Origin: Moritella sp. 24
GTDB lineage: Bacteria > Pseudomonadota > Gammaproteobacteria > Enterobacterales > Moritellaceae
Assembly: GCF_018219155.1 (NCBI RefSeq)
Contig: NZ_CP056123.1
Coordinates: 3,667,505 to 3,731,504 of the forward strand
DNA length: 64,000 bases
Direction: 5' to 3'
Every line of letters begins with the position of its first letter. Positions within the stretch are counted from its first letter, which is position 1. The position numbers and the translations under genes are program-made. Below the pieces are notes generated by a model, which ran no database searches, was not told where the DNA came from, and was given only the letters and a program-made list of their open reading frames with translations. Below, in pieces: positions 25,677 through 34,173 of the stretch.

Positions 25677-28600
25677 CTAGCGCTCTAATTGCTTAACTGC
25701 CACAGTATCAGAGCCTTGTTTATCTGAAGAATACGCCACGTGCAGCTCCTCATCAAACTTAGCCGGTGATCCATCAGTCACAGAGCGAACCTTCACCACT
25801 GGAATATTTTTATTCAAACGTCGGCTAAGTCTATCCCCGAGCACTAACATACACGGCGTTAATATTAAGGTCAGCACTGTCGCAAACGTCAAGCCACCAG
25901 CAACCGCAGTAGCCAGCTGTGACCACCATTGCGTTGATGGTGCACCAAATGTTGTCGTACGATTAACGATATCTACATTCATCTGTAATACCATTGGCAT
26001 TAAACCTAAGATAGTCGTAATCGTCGTTAGCATCACTGGACGTAAACGTTGCGCCCCCGTCCGTAATACAGCTTCAACCGCAGGTAATCCTTCGCGTTTA
26101 AGTACATTGTAGGTATCAATAAGCACAATATTATTATTTACCACAATACCAGCTAACGAAATAACACCAATCCCCGACATCACGATACCAAACGGTTCTT
26201 GCACTATCATCAAGCCAAGAAATACCCCTACGGTAGAGAAGATCACCGCGGTTAGAATCAAAAATGCTTGATAGAACGAGTTAAACTGCGTAACCAAAAT
26301 AATCGCCATCACCGCGAGAGCAATCAACAGCGCATTTTTAAGAAATTCAGCAGATTCTTGCTGATTTTCATTTTGACCACGTAAACGCATGCTGACGCGA
26401 GGATCAAGATCAAGTCCCTGCATCGCAACCATTAACTTAGGTAATTCTTCATTGACGTTGTAACCCGGCAATAAATCCGCTTCGATTTTGAGTGCTTGGC
26501 GACCATCAACTTTACGCACAGAGTCTTTTTTCTGCTCTGGAGTAAGTGTTGAAAATACACTTAACGGCACTTGCCCTGCTGCGGTTTTTAAACGTAAGTC
26601 TTCTAAACGATCGATATGACGATATTCCTCAGAGAAACGTACACGAATATCCATTTCATCATCAACATCATCAGCGCGATAACCACCAAGACGTAACCCT
26701 GTTGTCACAAACTGCACGTTATTACCTACTAACAAGGCATCGGCACCGTAGCGGGCAGCAACTGCACGGTCAACTTTAATCTGCCATTCAATGCCCGGTT
26801 TTGCACCATTGTCACTGACGTTCGTGAACATATCTTGCACTGCAATAAAATCACGAATTTTAGCTAATGTAGGTTCTAACAGTTCAGGATAGCGAGAGCT
26901 TAACTCTAACTGAAAATCTTTACCTTGTGGCGGACCACTTTCATCTTTGCGCGCTTCAATCTCAATCCCAGCTAGCATTGAGGTTTTATTTAGAATATCA
27001 GCAATGATTTCATCCGCTTTACGACGCTCCTGCCAATCAACTAAGTTAACGCGTAAAGCACCAATTTGCTCACCGTTTTGATTGTCTTTCCCCGTACGCG
27101 CATACAAAGTTTCAATCTCTTGCATATCCAATAATTTAGCTTCCACTTGCTGCATTAATGCATCTTGCTCATGAATAGATAAATCACCTTGTGAACGCAC
27201 AATAATATTAAATCCTGGCGGTTCCACATCAGGGAAAAACTCAGAACCTTGTCCATAAACCCCATATGCTTTTATCACGAGAAAAGAAAACAAGACTGCC
27301 CCACCTAAGCACCACCACGGTTTTTTAATCGCACCGTTCAATACCTTGATATACCAGCCCGTTACTCCCGGCATTTTAGTCACATCACCCGCCTCTGCGA
27401 CTTCTGTTTGTTTCTGCTCTAATGCAGATAACTGACGACGACGTCCAAAAATACCACCGAGCGTCGGTACAAAAATTAATGCCATGACTAACGAGGCACT
27501 TAATGTCGTAATAAGTGTTAAAGGTAAAAACTTCATGAATTCACCCATCATCCCCGGCCAGAACAATAACGGCGCAAATGCCGCAAGTGTTGTTGCTGTC
27601 GAGGCGATAATAGGCCAAGCCATACGTTTAGCAGCCAGTCCGTACGCCTCTTTATTGCTACGCCCTTCGTTCATCTCACGGTCGGCAAACTCCGTCACCA
27701 CAATCGCGCCGTCCACCAGCATACCGACGGCCATGATCAAAGCGAATAACACGACGGTATTAATCGTATAACCCCATACGGCTAGCATTAAAATACCCGC
27801 AAGGAATGAGCCTGGAATTGCAATACCAACAAGTAATGCACTACGCCCACCCAAACTACCAATAATCACGATGACAACCAATAACACTGCTGACAATACG
27901 TTATTTTGCAGGTCGCTAAGCATGTCTTTTACGTCTTCAGAGCTATCTGCGGTAAAATCGACCTTAATGACACCTTGCCAATAAGCACTTTCTTGGTTAA
28001 CCAATGCTTTAACTTTATCAACCGTTTCAATGATGTTTTCACCGGGACGTTTTTTCACTTCCAGCGATACGGCAGCATGACCGTCAATACGCGCAAACGA
28101 CACAGGATCTTTGTATGAACGGCGCACTTCCGCCACATCACCAAAGGTAATCACTCGTGTGCCATCCACCTTTACCGGTAAATCCAGTACGTCTTTTAAT
28201 GAATCAAATACCGATGGTACTTTAACGGGAAAACGACCTTGTCCGCTGTCTAACGTGCCTGCGGCAACCAATAGATTATTACGTGAAATAAGGTTATAAA
28301 TGTCATTCTGGTCGAGGTTGTAGCTCTCCATTAACAAGGGATCAACCAAGATTTCAATCATGTCTTCACGATCGCCACCGACACTCACTTCAAGTACTTC
28401 GGTCAAGGCTTCAATTTTTTGTTTTAAGTCACGCGATACACTGATTAAAGCTCGCTCAGCAACATCACCAGATAAGATCACTGTCAACGCTGGTTTCTGA
28501 GTCGCCATGCTGATCTCTTTAACCACAGGCTCTTCAGAATCATCTGGTAATTGTGCTTTGGCTAAACTGACTTTTTCTCGCACACTGGCTAAGGCGATAT

Positions 28601-28907
28601 TACTGTCAATACCAGCATGGAATTCGAGTTTAACCGAGGCATGACCTTCACTTGCAGTCGAGGTCATTTCTTTTAGACCATCAATGCCTCTCAGCTCTTG
28701 TTCTAATGGTCGTAGTAACGCGCGTTCGCCATCTTCGGGAGAAATACCATGGTGGTTAACCGACACATAAATAAACGGGATCGGCACATCTGGTTCAGCT
28801 TCTTTGGGAATATTAAGGTAGGTGACACTACCCGAAACAAGAATAAGAATGAGCAGCATGATCACAGTGCGACTGTGATTTAACGCTGCTGAAATAATAC
28901 CGTTCAT
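25677..28907 (-). CDS. RND efflux transporter permease (HAE1/AcrB-like)
   Basis: Proton-driven inner-membrane pump of the RND family, 1076 residues, with two internal halves, each a periplasmic domain plus six helices. Motifs: N-terminal helix RTVIMLLILILVSGSVTYL, the loop EPDVPIPFIYV, and GMLVDGAIVVTEFADREM in helix 4. AcrB has two aspartates here (DD); this protein has DG, a trait of a subgroup of HAE1 pumps. The C-terminal part holds SLAGIVVNNNIVLIDTYN. Its ATG overlaps the adaptor stop (TAATG), so the two are translated together. No outer-membrane channel gene is linked. Substrate unknown. Confidence 0.94.
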   Translation of the reverse strand: MNGIISAALNHSRTVIMLLILILVSGSVTYLNIPKEAEPDVPIPFIYVSVNHHGISPEDGERALLRPLEQELRGIDGLKEMTSTASEGHASVKLEFHAGIDSNIALASVREKVSLAKAQLPDDSEEPVVKEISMATQKPALTVILSGDVAERALISVSRDLKQKIEALTEVLEVSVGGDREDMIEILVDPLLMESYNLDQNDIYNLISRNNLLVAAGTLDSGQGRFPVKVPSVFDSLKDVLDLPVKVDGTRVITFGDVAEVRRSYKDPVSFARIDGHAAVSLEVKKRPGENIIETVDKVKALVNQESAYWQGVIKVDFTADSSEDVKDMLSDLQNNVLSAVLLVVIVIIGSLGGRSALLVGIAIPGSFLAGILMLAVWGYTINTVVLFALIMAVGMLVDGAIVVTEFADREMNEGRSNKEAYGLAAKRMAWPIIASTATTLAAFAPLLFWPGMMGEFMKFLPLTLITTLSASLVMALIFVPTLGGIFGRRRQLSALEQKQTEVAEAGDVTKMPGVTGWYIKVLNGAIKKPWWCLGGAVLFSFLVIKAYGVYGQGSEFFPDVEPPGFNIIVRSQGDLSIHEQDALMQQVEAKLLDMQEIETLYARTGKDNQNGEQIGALRVNLVDWQERRKADEIIADILNKTSMLAGIEIEARKDESGPPQGKDFQLELSSRYPELLEPTLAKIRDFIAVQDMFTNVSDNGAKPGIEWQIKVDRAVAARYGADALLVGNNVQFVTTGLRLGGYRADDVDDEMDIRVRFSEEYRHIDRLEDLRLKTAAGQVPLSVFSTLTPEQKKDSVRKVDGRQALKIEADLLPGYNVNEELPKLMVAMQGLDLDPRVSMRLRGQNENQQESAEFLKNALLIALAVMAIILVTQFNSFYQAFLILTAVIFSTVGVFLGLMIVQEPFGIVMSGIGVISLAGIVVNNNIVLIDTYNVLKREGLPAVEAVLRTGAQRLRPVMLTTITTILGLMPMVLQMNVDIVNRTTTFGAPSTQWWSQLATAVAGGLTFATVLTLILTPCMLVLGDRLSRRLNKNIPVVKVRSVTDGSPAKFDEELHVAYSSDKQGSDTVAVKQLER

Positions 28908-30007
28908 TATTGAACCCTCGTTGATACCGCATCGACTTTATCACCCGCACGAACAAAACCTTGCCCAACAGTGATAACGACTGGCTGTTTACCAAGTCCA
29001 GTTAACCAAGAACCTTGCGCATCGGCTTTAAGAATATCAACAGGTGTAAATACGACGTGCTCATCAACGACGGTTTTCACACCGATAACACCCTCTTCGT
29101 CCAGCGCTAACGTTGACGGTGACAGTTTAACTGCCCATTCTTGATTAAGTGGCAGTGACAGTTCCGCACTACCACCTGCAGATAATAATAAATCAGGGTT
29201 CTTAATCGCGACCTCAATACGGAACGTATTCGTTGCCGAATTGGCAACGCGTGAAATATATCTCACCTTACCTTCGACAACTTGCCCACTCACTAAACGT
29301 ACTTGCGCAACCTGTTTCAGTCGCACATTATTCACGTCCAATTCAGTGACATCAGCTTTCACAATTAAGGGATTAATATCTGCGATAGTAGCAATCGGAT
29401 TACCTTTAGCTAAGTAGTCTCCCACTTCCACATGGCGTTCATTTAAGATACCTGAAATAGGCGCAATGATGACCGTCTTTTCAAGTTGTAACGTGATAGT
29501 GAATACACTGGTCGACGCATCACTCAATGCTGTCGCCGCTTCAGCTAAACGAGCTTTACCTTGAAATCCTTGTGCAGCAAGTTTCTTCGCACCTTGATAT
29601 TCTATTTCACGTTGTTTATATAAAGTCTTTGCGCGAGCTAATAATTGTGGCAGATCGTTCTGTTCCATTTTCACTATTATGTCGCCTTTATTAACAAAGC
29701 TACCTCGTTTGGCAAGTACTTCTTCGACTCGACCAGCCATTTCGGCACCTAGATTGGTTTCTCTGTCAGCAGCAGTTCGACCATAAAGAGAAATAGACCG
29801 TGCGATCAATTGAGCGTCAAATTGTTCAGTTCGAACTTGTGGGATTGGTTTGTCGATAACAGCATTGGTATTATTCGCGACGGAACCACTTTCCTGTTCA
29901 GCAGGATCACCAATGCCACTAGCCATCCATAACATGAATACGGCAGCGATGACTGATGCTTGAAATATTGGTTTTTTGACAATAGCCAATGCAGTGAAGT
30001 TATTCAT
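28907..30007 (-). CDS. RND periplasmic adaptor (membrane fusion protein)
   Basis: Bridges the RND permease to an outer-membrane channel. It has an N-terminal helix (KPIFQASVIAAVFMLWMASG), the split lipoyl domain (NLGAEMAGRVEEVLAKRGSFVNKGD and TVIIAPISGILNERHVEVGDYL), a short helical hairpin between, and beta-barrel strands (VRYISRVANSATNTFRIEVAI). I start at MNNFTALAIV because AAGGGA lies six bases before; the open frame continues 17 codons upstream. About 366 residues. First gene of a two-gene operon. Confidence 0.92.
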   Translation of the reverse strand: MNNFTALAIVKKPIFQASVIAAVFMLWMASGIGDPAEQESGSVANNTNAVIDKPIPQVRTEQFDAQLIARSISLYGRTAADRETNLGAEMAGRVEEVLAKRGSFVNKGDIIVKMEQNDLPQLLARAKTLYKQREIEYQGAKKLAAQGFQGKARLAEAATALSDASTSVFTITLQLEKTVIIAPISGILNERHVEVGDYLAKGNPIATIADINPLIVKADVTELDVNNVRLKQVAQVRLVSGQVVEGKVRYISRVANSATNTFRIEVAIKNPDLLLSAGGSAELSLPLNQEWAVKLSPSTLALDEEGVIGVKTVVDEHVVFTPVDILKADAQGSWLTGLGKQPVVITVGQGFVRAGDKVDAVSTRVQ

Positions 30008-30164
30008 TATCATTCCCTTGAACATAATTGAATCGCTATGATGCAACATATTTAACAAGATAGAAATGGCGGAAGTGTAAAAATAAGACGATCGGTCACA
30101 AACATTAAAAAATAAGCTATTAGCACTAATTTTTTTATAATCAGGGAGAATGTGTTGTAGGAAT

Positions 30165-30194
30165 ACTCGTACTTAACGGCCGCTAAGTACGAGT
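30165..30194. terminator. Perfect 11-bp hairpin between erpA and the RND operon
   Basis: ACTCGTACTTA and TAAGTACGAGT enclose ACGGCCGC. No long T run follows on either strand, so it is a weak terminator or structural element. Confidence 0.55.
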
Positions 30195-30219
30195 CAATGG
30201 TTTGAGGTTAAAGCATTCT

Positions 30220-30651
30220 TTAAATTGAGAAGCTTGAACCACAGCCACATGTAGTTGTTGCGTTCGGGTTGTTTACTAAGAAGCGAGAACCTTCTAAGCC
30301 ATCAATATAATCAACCGTGCCATCAACAAGGTATTGTAAACTCATAGAATCAACAACCATAGTTACACCGTTCTTTTCAATAACAGTGTCACCAAAATTA
30401 ATCTTTTCATCAAAAGTAAAACCATAAGAGAAACCAGAACAACCACCACCTGTAACGTATACGCGTAATTTAAGCGCTAGGTTTTCTTCTTCAGTGATCA
30501 ACTCTTTTACTCTTGCTGCAGCTGCATCACTAAAGTGAATAGGCAATACCATATCGTCTGCACTTGCTTCCACAGCAACAGGTGTAACAGCTTGTTCAAC
30601 AATATCGTTATTGTCAGCCTGAGTTGCACCAACGTCTGTAAATAGTTCCAT
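30220..30651 (-). CDS. erpA: Iron-sulfur cluster insertion protein ErpA
   Basis: A-type carrier that delivers Fe-S clusters to apo-proteins. The three cluster-binding cysteines are in [12 protein letters not shown] and [10 protein letters not shown], and the body ([38 protein letters not shown]) is very close to E. coli ErpA. Compared with the usual ~114 residues, it has about 30 additional acidic N-terminal residues. Start is uncertain: a GTG 12 bases upstream is also possible, and an internal Met at MVLPIHF would give the normal length but has no ribosome site. Confidence 0.93.
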   Translation of the reverse strand: MELFTDVGATQADNNDIVEQAVTPVAVEASADDMVLPIHFSDAAAARVKELITEEENLALKLRVYVTGGGCSGFSYGFTFDEKINFGDTVIEKNGVTMVVDSMSLQYLVDGTVDYIDGLEGSRFLVNNPNATTTCGCGSSFSI

Positions 30652-30750
30652 ATCTGTTCTCACTTAAACTCGATTATACGTTCAATTATCTAATACCTGA
30701 CTATTTCAGTCAACTATCGTTTGTGCTTACTTAATGGTAAGTGCTGGTGA

Positions 30751-31446
30751 TTACCCTGAGATTGAGTCACTGTTTTGCAGCACTGCACTCCATTCAAAGT
30801 TTTGTTTTAAATTAATACCGGAATTCCAACGATTGCCCTTCACCTTCCCAACAAATGCAACTCGCTCTGGCACAAAGCCCAACGGAAATTTAACAGAGGC
30901 TTCTACAGCTTGAAAATAACGGAATGAAAAGTTTAGTTTTTGTTGTGTCTCATCAGCTAATTCACTCCAGCGGTATTCTACCGGGTTACCATCTAGGCTA
31001 CCGTAGAAAACTAAGTCTGCAGACGCTTTAATATGACGTTTTTTCTTTTGCACCTGCATTAACACTAGCTGCATAAAATAATAATCGTCGCTCACTTCTG
31101 GAATAAATGTCAAACTTTCCAGTTTCACGCCATTAATTACGTCTTCTGGCGCCATGATTCGTTGATAAAAAACTAACTCACGCTTTAGCTCTGCATTTTC
31201 ATTAAATAAATTACGCTGCTGCTCTGTTAATTGTTCCACTAATATTTGCGAGGTTTGTAATTCAACTTCGACTTGTGCTTTCATTTTACTTGTTTCAGCC
31301 AAACCAGTATTAAGGCGTGCTATTTCATCATCTTTCATGATTATTTTTGCTGCTGATTCCATGCCTTTTAAATAAGAAAAGCCATAACCTAATAATATAG
31401 CGAGTGCTAATAATACGATGTAACGTGGTTTAATAATCTTAAACAT
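30751..31446 (-). CDS. Membrane-anchored coiled-coil protein (DUF6776-like)
   Basis: 231 residues. One N-terminal membrane helix (YIVLLALAILLGYGFSYL), then a coiled coil of about 70 residues (ARLNTGLAETSKMKAQVEVEL to ENAELKRELVFYQRIM), then a beta-rich periplasmic domain ending FVGKVKGNRWNSGINLKQNF. The arrangement and the RELxFYQRIMAPE turn fit the family named DUF6776, common near erpA and hemL in marine gammaproteobacteria. Function unknown. It lies 100 bases upstream of erpA, same strand. Confidence 0.8.
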   Translation of the reverse strand: MFKIIKPRYIVLLALAILLGYGFSYLKGMESAAKIIMKDDEIARLNTGLAETSKMKAQVEVELQTSQILVEQLTEQQRNLFNENAELKRELVFYQRIMAPEDVINGVKLESLTFIPEVSDDYYFMQLVLMQVQKKKRHIKASADLVFYGSLDGNPVEYRWSELADETQQKLNFSFRYFQAVEASVKFPLGFVPERVAFVGKVKGNRWNSGINLKQNFEWSAVLQNSDSISG

Positions 31447-31606
31447 GTCAGCCTTGTTGCGTGAATAAGCATAAAAATAGAGCGCTATTTTAACTATTCT
31501 GTCGATGAAAACAAAGACTACTTAGATGCAAGTCGCTAAAAATGTAAAAAAGCTACGTTTAAACCACTTAACAGGTATAATAACGCCCTAAAATATTTCT
31601 TAATTA

Positions 31607-31640
31607 ATATACCCAAGTTACTTCAAAATGCTTGGATATA
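31607..31640. repeat. Dispersed inverted-repeat element upstream of hemL
   Basis: ATATACCCAAG, a 13-base centre TTACTTCAAAATG, then CTTGGATATA: imperfect arms that can form a hairpin. A partial copy stands at 10991-11014. Similar TATACCCAAGTTACTTCAAG elements are, to my knowledge, spread through genomes of Vibrio, Shewanella and relatives. Confidence 0.65.
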
Positions 31641-31673
31641 TGTCGTCTCTGACAGTAGATAAAAGGATTGCAG

Positions 31674-32957
31674 ATGTCTAAATCAAGCCAACTTTTCACG
31701 CAAGCTCAAGCAATTATTCCAGGTGGCGTAAACTCGCCAGTGCGCGCATTCAATGGCGTTGGTGGTAGCCCACTCTTTATTCAACGTGCCGAAGGCGCAC
31801 GTATCTATGATGTAGATGACAATGCCTATATTGATTATGTTGGTTCATGGGGTCCAATGATCTTGGGTCATAACCACCCAGCAATCAAATCTGCTGTACT
31901 TGCTGCTGTTGAAAATGGTTTAAGTTTTGGTGCGCCAACTGAAATCGAAGTGATCATGGCACAAAAAGTTCAAGCGATGGTGCCATCAATGGAACAAGTT
32001 CGCATGGTTAGCTCTGGTACAGAAGCAACAATGAGTGCTATCCGTCTTGCTCGTGGTTACACAAACCGCGACAAGATCCTAAAATTTGAAGGTTGTTACC
32101 ATGGCCACGCTGATTCACTATTAGTGAAAGCAGGTTCAGGTGCATTAACATTAGGTCAACCAAGTTCACCAGGTATCCCAGCTGATTTCGCTAAACATAC
32201 GTTAACAGCAACATACAATGATCTTGCCTCTGTTGAAGCATTATTTGCTGAATACCCAGAAGACATTTCTTGCATCATTGTAGAACCTGTTGCTGGCAAC
32301 ATGAACTGTATCCCACCACAAGATGGTTTCCTACAAGGTCTACGCAGCATCTGTGATAAATACAATGCTGTATTTATTCTTGATGAAGTAATGACAGGCT
32401 TCCGTGTTGCTACAGGTTGTGCACAAGCGCACTATCAAGTAAAACCAGATCTAACAACATTAGGTAAAGTAATCGGTGGCGGTATGCCAGTTGGCGCGTT
32501 TGGCGGCAAACTTGAAATCATGCAACACATTGCACCAACAGGTCCTGTATATCAAGCTGGTACATTATCAGGTAACCCTATTGCAATGGCTGCTGGCTTA
32601 GCTGCGCTAAATGAAATAGATAAACCTGAAGTAGCAGCACAATTAAGTGCAAGCACAAAGCAACTTGCTGAAGGTCTTAAAGCGGCAGCTGCACGCCAAA
32701 ACATCTCATTAGCAGTAAACTATGTGGGTGGTATGTTTGGTTTCTTCTTTACAGACCAAGCTGAAGTGACAGGTTTTGAAGCTGTATGTAAATGTGATGC
32801 AGAGCGTTTCAAGCAGTTCTTCCACCTTATGTTGGCCGAAGGTGTTTATCTAGCACCGTCTTCATTTGAAGCTGGTTTCTTATCAACTGCGCATACCAGT
32901 GCAGACATTGAAGCAACCATTGCAGCTGCTGAACGTTGTTTCGCTAAACTAGCTTAA
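31674..32957 (+). CDS. hemL: Glutamate-1-semialdehyde 2,1-aminomutase
   Basis: PLP enzyme making 5-aminolevulinate, entry to heme synthesis by the C5 route. The PLP lysine is in [19 protein letters not shown]; other family parts are [37 protein letters not shown] and [12 protein letters not shown]. 427 residues. The ATG has AAGGA seven bases before it; an in-frame TTG two codons upstream is less likely. Monocistronic, with a terminator behind. The window's erpA stands nearby on the other strand. Confidence 0.97.
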   Translation: MSKSSQLFTQAQAIIPGGVNSPVRAFNGVGGSPLFIQRAEGARIYDVDDNAYIDYVGSWGPMILGHNHPAIKSAVLAAVENGLSFGAPTEIEVIMAQKVQAMVPSMEQVRMVSSGTEATMSAIRLARGYTNRDKILKFEGCYHGHADSLLVKAGSGALTLGQPSSPGIPADFAKHTLTATYNDLASVEALFAEYPEDISCIIVEPVAGNMNCIPPQDGFLQGLRSICDKYNAVFILDEVMTGFRVATGCAQAHYQVKPDLTTLGKVIGGGMPVGAFGGKLEIMQHIAPTGPVYQAGTLSGNPIAMAAGLAALNEIDKPEVAAQLSASTKQLAEGLKAAAARQNISLAVNYVGGMFGFFFTDQAEVTGFEAVCKCDAERFKQFFHLMLAEGVYLAPSSFEAGFLSTAHTSADIEATIAAAERCFAKLA

Positions 32958-33007
32958 CAATTACATACTGAAAAGTATGATAAAAGTACCATTTTTATCA
33001 TTTAATT

Positions 33008-33031
33008 AAGCCCTGTTTTTAGGGCTTTTTT
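33008..33031 (+). terminator. Terminator after hemL
   Basis: AAGCCCT and AGGGCTT pair around five T residues, followed by a T run. Confidence 0.88.
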
Positions 33032-33180
33032 GTGTCTTTTTTTTACCTAGTAAAAGTACTAGTCAAAAATAAACCAACCTACTTTAGTTAAAATGACATA
33101 AATAGTTCAATAAACATGATTATTTAACTGCGAAATGTATAATGACCACAAAAACAACTGCATGCGAGCCGTTTTATAAA

Positions 33181-33210
33181 CGCTAATATTAGCGCTAATA
33201 TTAGCGCTAA
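33181..33210. repeat. Palindromic 12-bp tandem repeat
   Basis: CGCTAATATTAG twice in direct tandem plus CGCTAA. GCTAATATTAGC is its own reverse complement, so the array can form cruciforms or bind a dimeric protein in two registers. It is 142 bases before the beta-barrel gene's ATG. Confidence 0.8.
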
Positions 33211-33351
33211 ACTTTTTTCCATACCGGCCGAAAGTATTAATCACGAGTTAATAGCATTAGGATTTAATGAATAAATGTCTAATACTTATTGACTAAGGAC
33301 GCTTGCTGTTACTGTTGCGCGATAAATTACATAAATGAACATGGACTCATT

Positions 33352-34026
33352 ATGAAAAAACAACTACTTGCACTAACTCTTCTGACTGGTCTTTCAAACA
33401 GCGTAATGGCTGATACTATCGGCACTTACTTTGGTGCAAATATCTGGCAATCAGGTGTTGATGGAACTATCAAATATAACAATAATGCTAGTTTTACTAA
33501 TTATGAAGATACATATAACTACCGCATGTATGCTAAATTTGAGCACCCTATCCCATTAATTCCAAATGGTGCAATTAGCTTTTCAAATGTTGATGTTGAA
33601 GGCTCTTCATCGGGTGAAAACATTAACCTTAAAACCGTTGATTTCACGTTGTATTATGAATTCTTAGACAATGACATCGTATCTCTAGATGCGGGTGTTA
33701 CTTGGCGTCAACTGAGCGGTACTTTCCAAGAAAATGGTAATGAGCACTCATTCAAAGGTCCATTACCTATGGGTTACTTATATGGTGAAGTTGGTCTACC
33801 AATGTTCCCACTTAAAGCCTTTGCAATGGTAAATGCAATTGGTATCACTGGTGATGTATACGGTGATGCAGAAGTTGGTCTTTCTTTTGTATTAAACCCA
33901 GCTTACGTATTAGATTGGTCTATCCGCGCAGGTTATCGTATACAACAGCTTGATTTTAACGTTGATGACGTAAAAGCTGACGCAACAATTGACGGTGTAT
34001 TTGTTGGTTTTGAAGGTCACTTCTAA
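33352..34026 (+). CDS. Outer membrane beta-barrel protein (TIGR04219-like)
   Basis: 224 residues. Signal peptide MKKQLLALTLLTGLSNSVMA with mature start DTIGTYFGANIWQSG. Alternating strands and the motif RMYAKFEHPIPLIPNGAISF are typical of the TIGR04219 family of small barrels; the protein ends in FVGFEGHF, an aromatic C-terminus recognised by BAM. The start follows GGA by seven bases; the frame upstream is cysteine-rich and unlike a leader. Function of the family is unknown. Confidence 0.85.
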   Translation: MKKQLLALTLLTGLSNSVMADTIGTYFGANIWQSGVDGTIKYNNNASFTNYEDTYNYRMYAKFEHPIPLIPNGAISFSNVDVEGSSSGENINLKTVDFTLYYEFLDNDIVSLDAGVTWRQLSGTFQENGNEHSFKGPLPMGYLYGEVGLPMFPLKAFAMVNAIGITGDVYGDAEVGLSFVLNPAYVLDWSIRAGYRIQQLDFNVDDVKADATIDGVFVGFEGHF

Positions 34027-34048
34027 ATAACACTAACAGCGCTATAAC

Positions 34049-34083
34049 AATCAATAATCAATAATCAATAATCAATAATCAAT
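34049..34083. repeat. Heptanucleotide tandem repeat (AATCAAT)x5
   Basis: Five exact copies of AATCAAT directly before a terminator hairpin, between the barrel gene and the GH19-type gene. Exact units suggest recent slippage. Confidence 0.9.
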
Positions 34084-34084
34084 A

Positions 34085-34138
34085 ACGGTGAACTATCTCT
34101 AACTAAACCAAATCAAGTTAGAGAGAGTTCACCGTTTT
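34085..34138. terminator. Long-stem terminator
   Basis: CGGTGAACT-TCTCTAACT pairs with AGTTAGAGA-AGTTCACCG around a 12-base loop with one bulge, followed by TTTTAT. Confidence 0.88.
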
Positions 34139-34173
34139 ATTATGGGTCAATATCAAACAAAAATAGCATTCGT

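Larger units (their letters stand above)
32958..33351. other. Intergenic region between hemL and the beta-barrel gene
   Basis: Holds the hemL terminator, an AT-rich stretch, a 12-bp palindromic tandem repeat and the presumed promoter of the following gene. The open frame of that gene reaches back to 33289, but the signal peptide starts later. No other gene seen. Confidence 0.6.

Noticed and set aside
27484-28299. Plus-strand frames inside the RND permease gene
   Set aside because: Antisense shadows of a conserved gene with no independent support.
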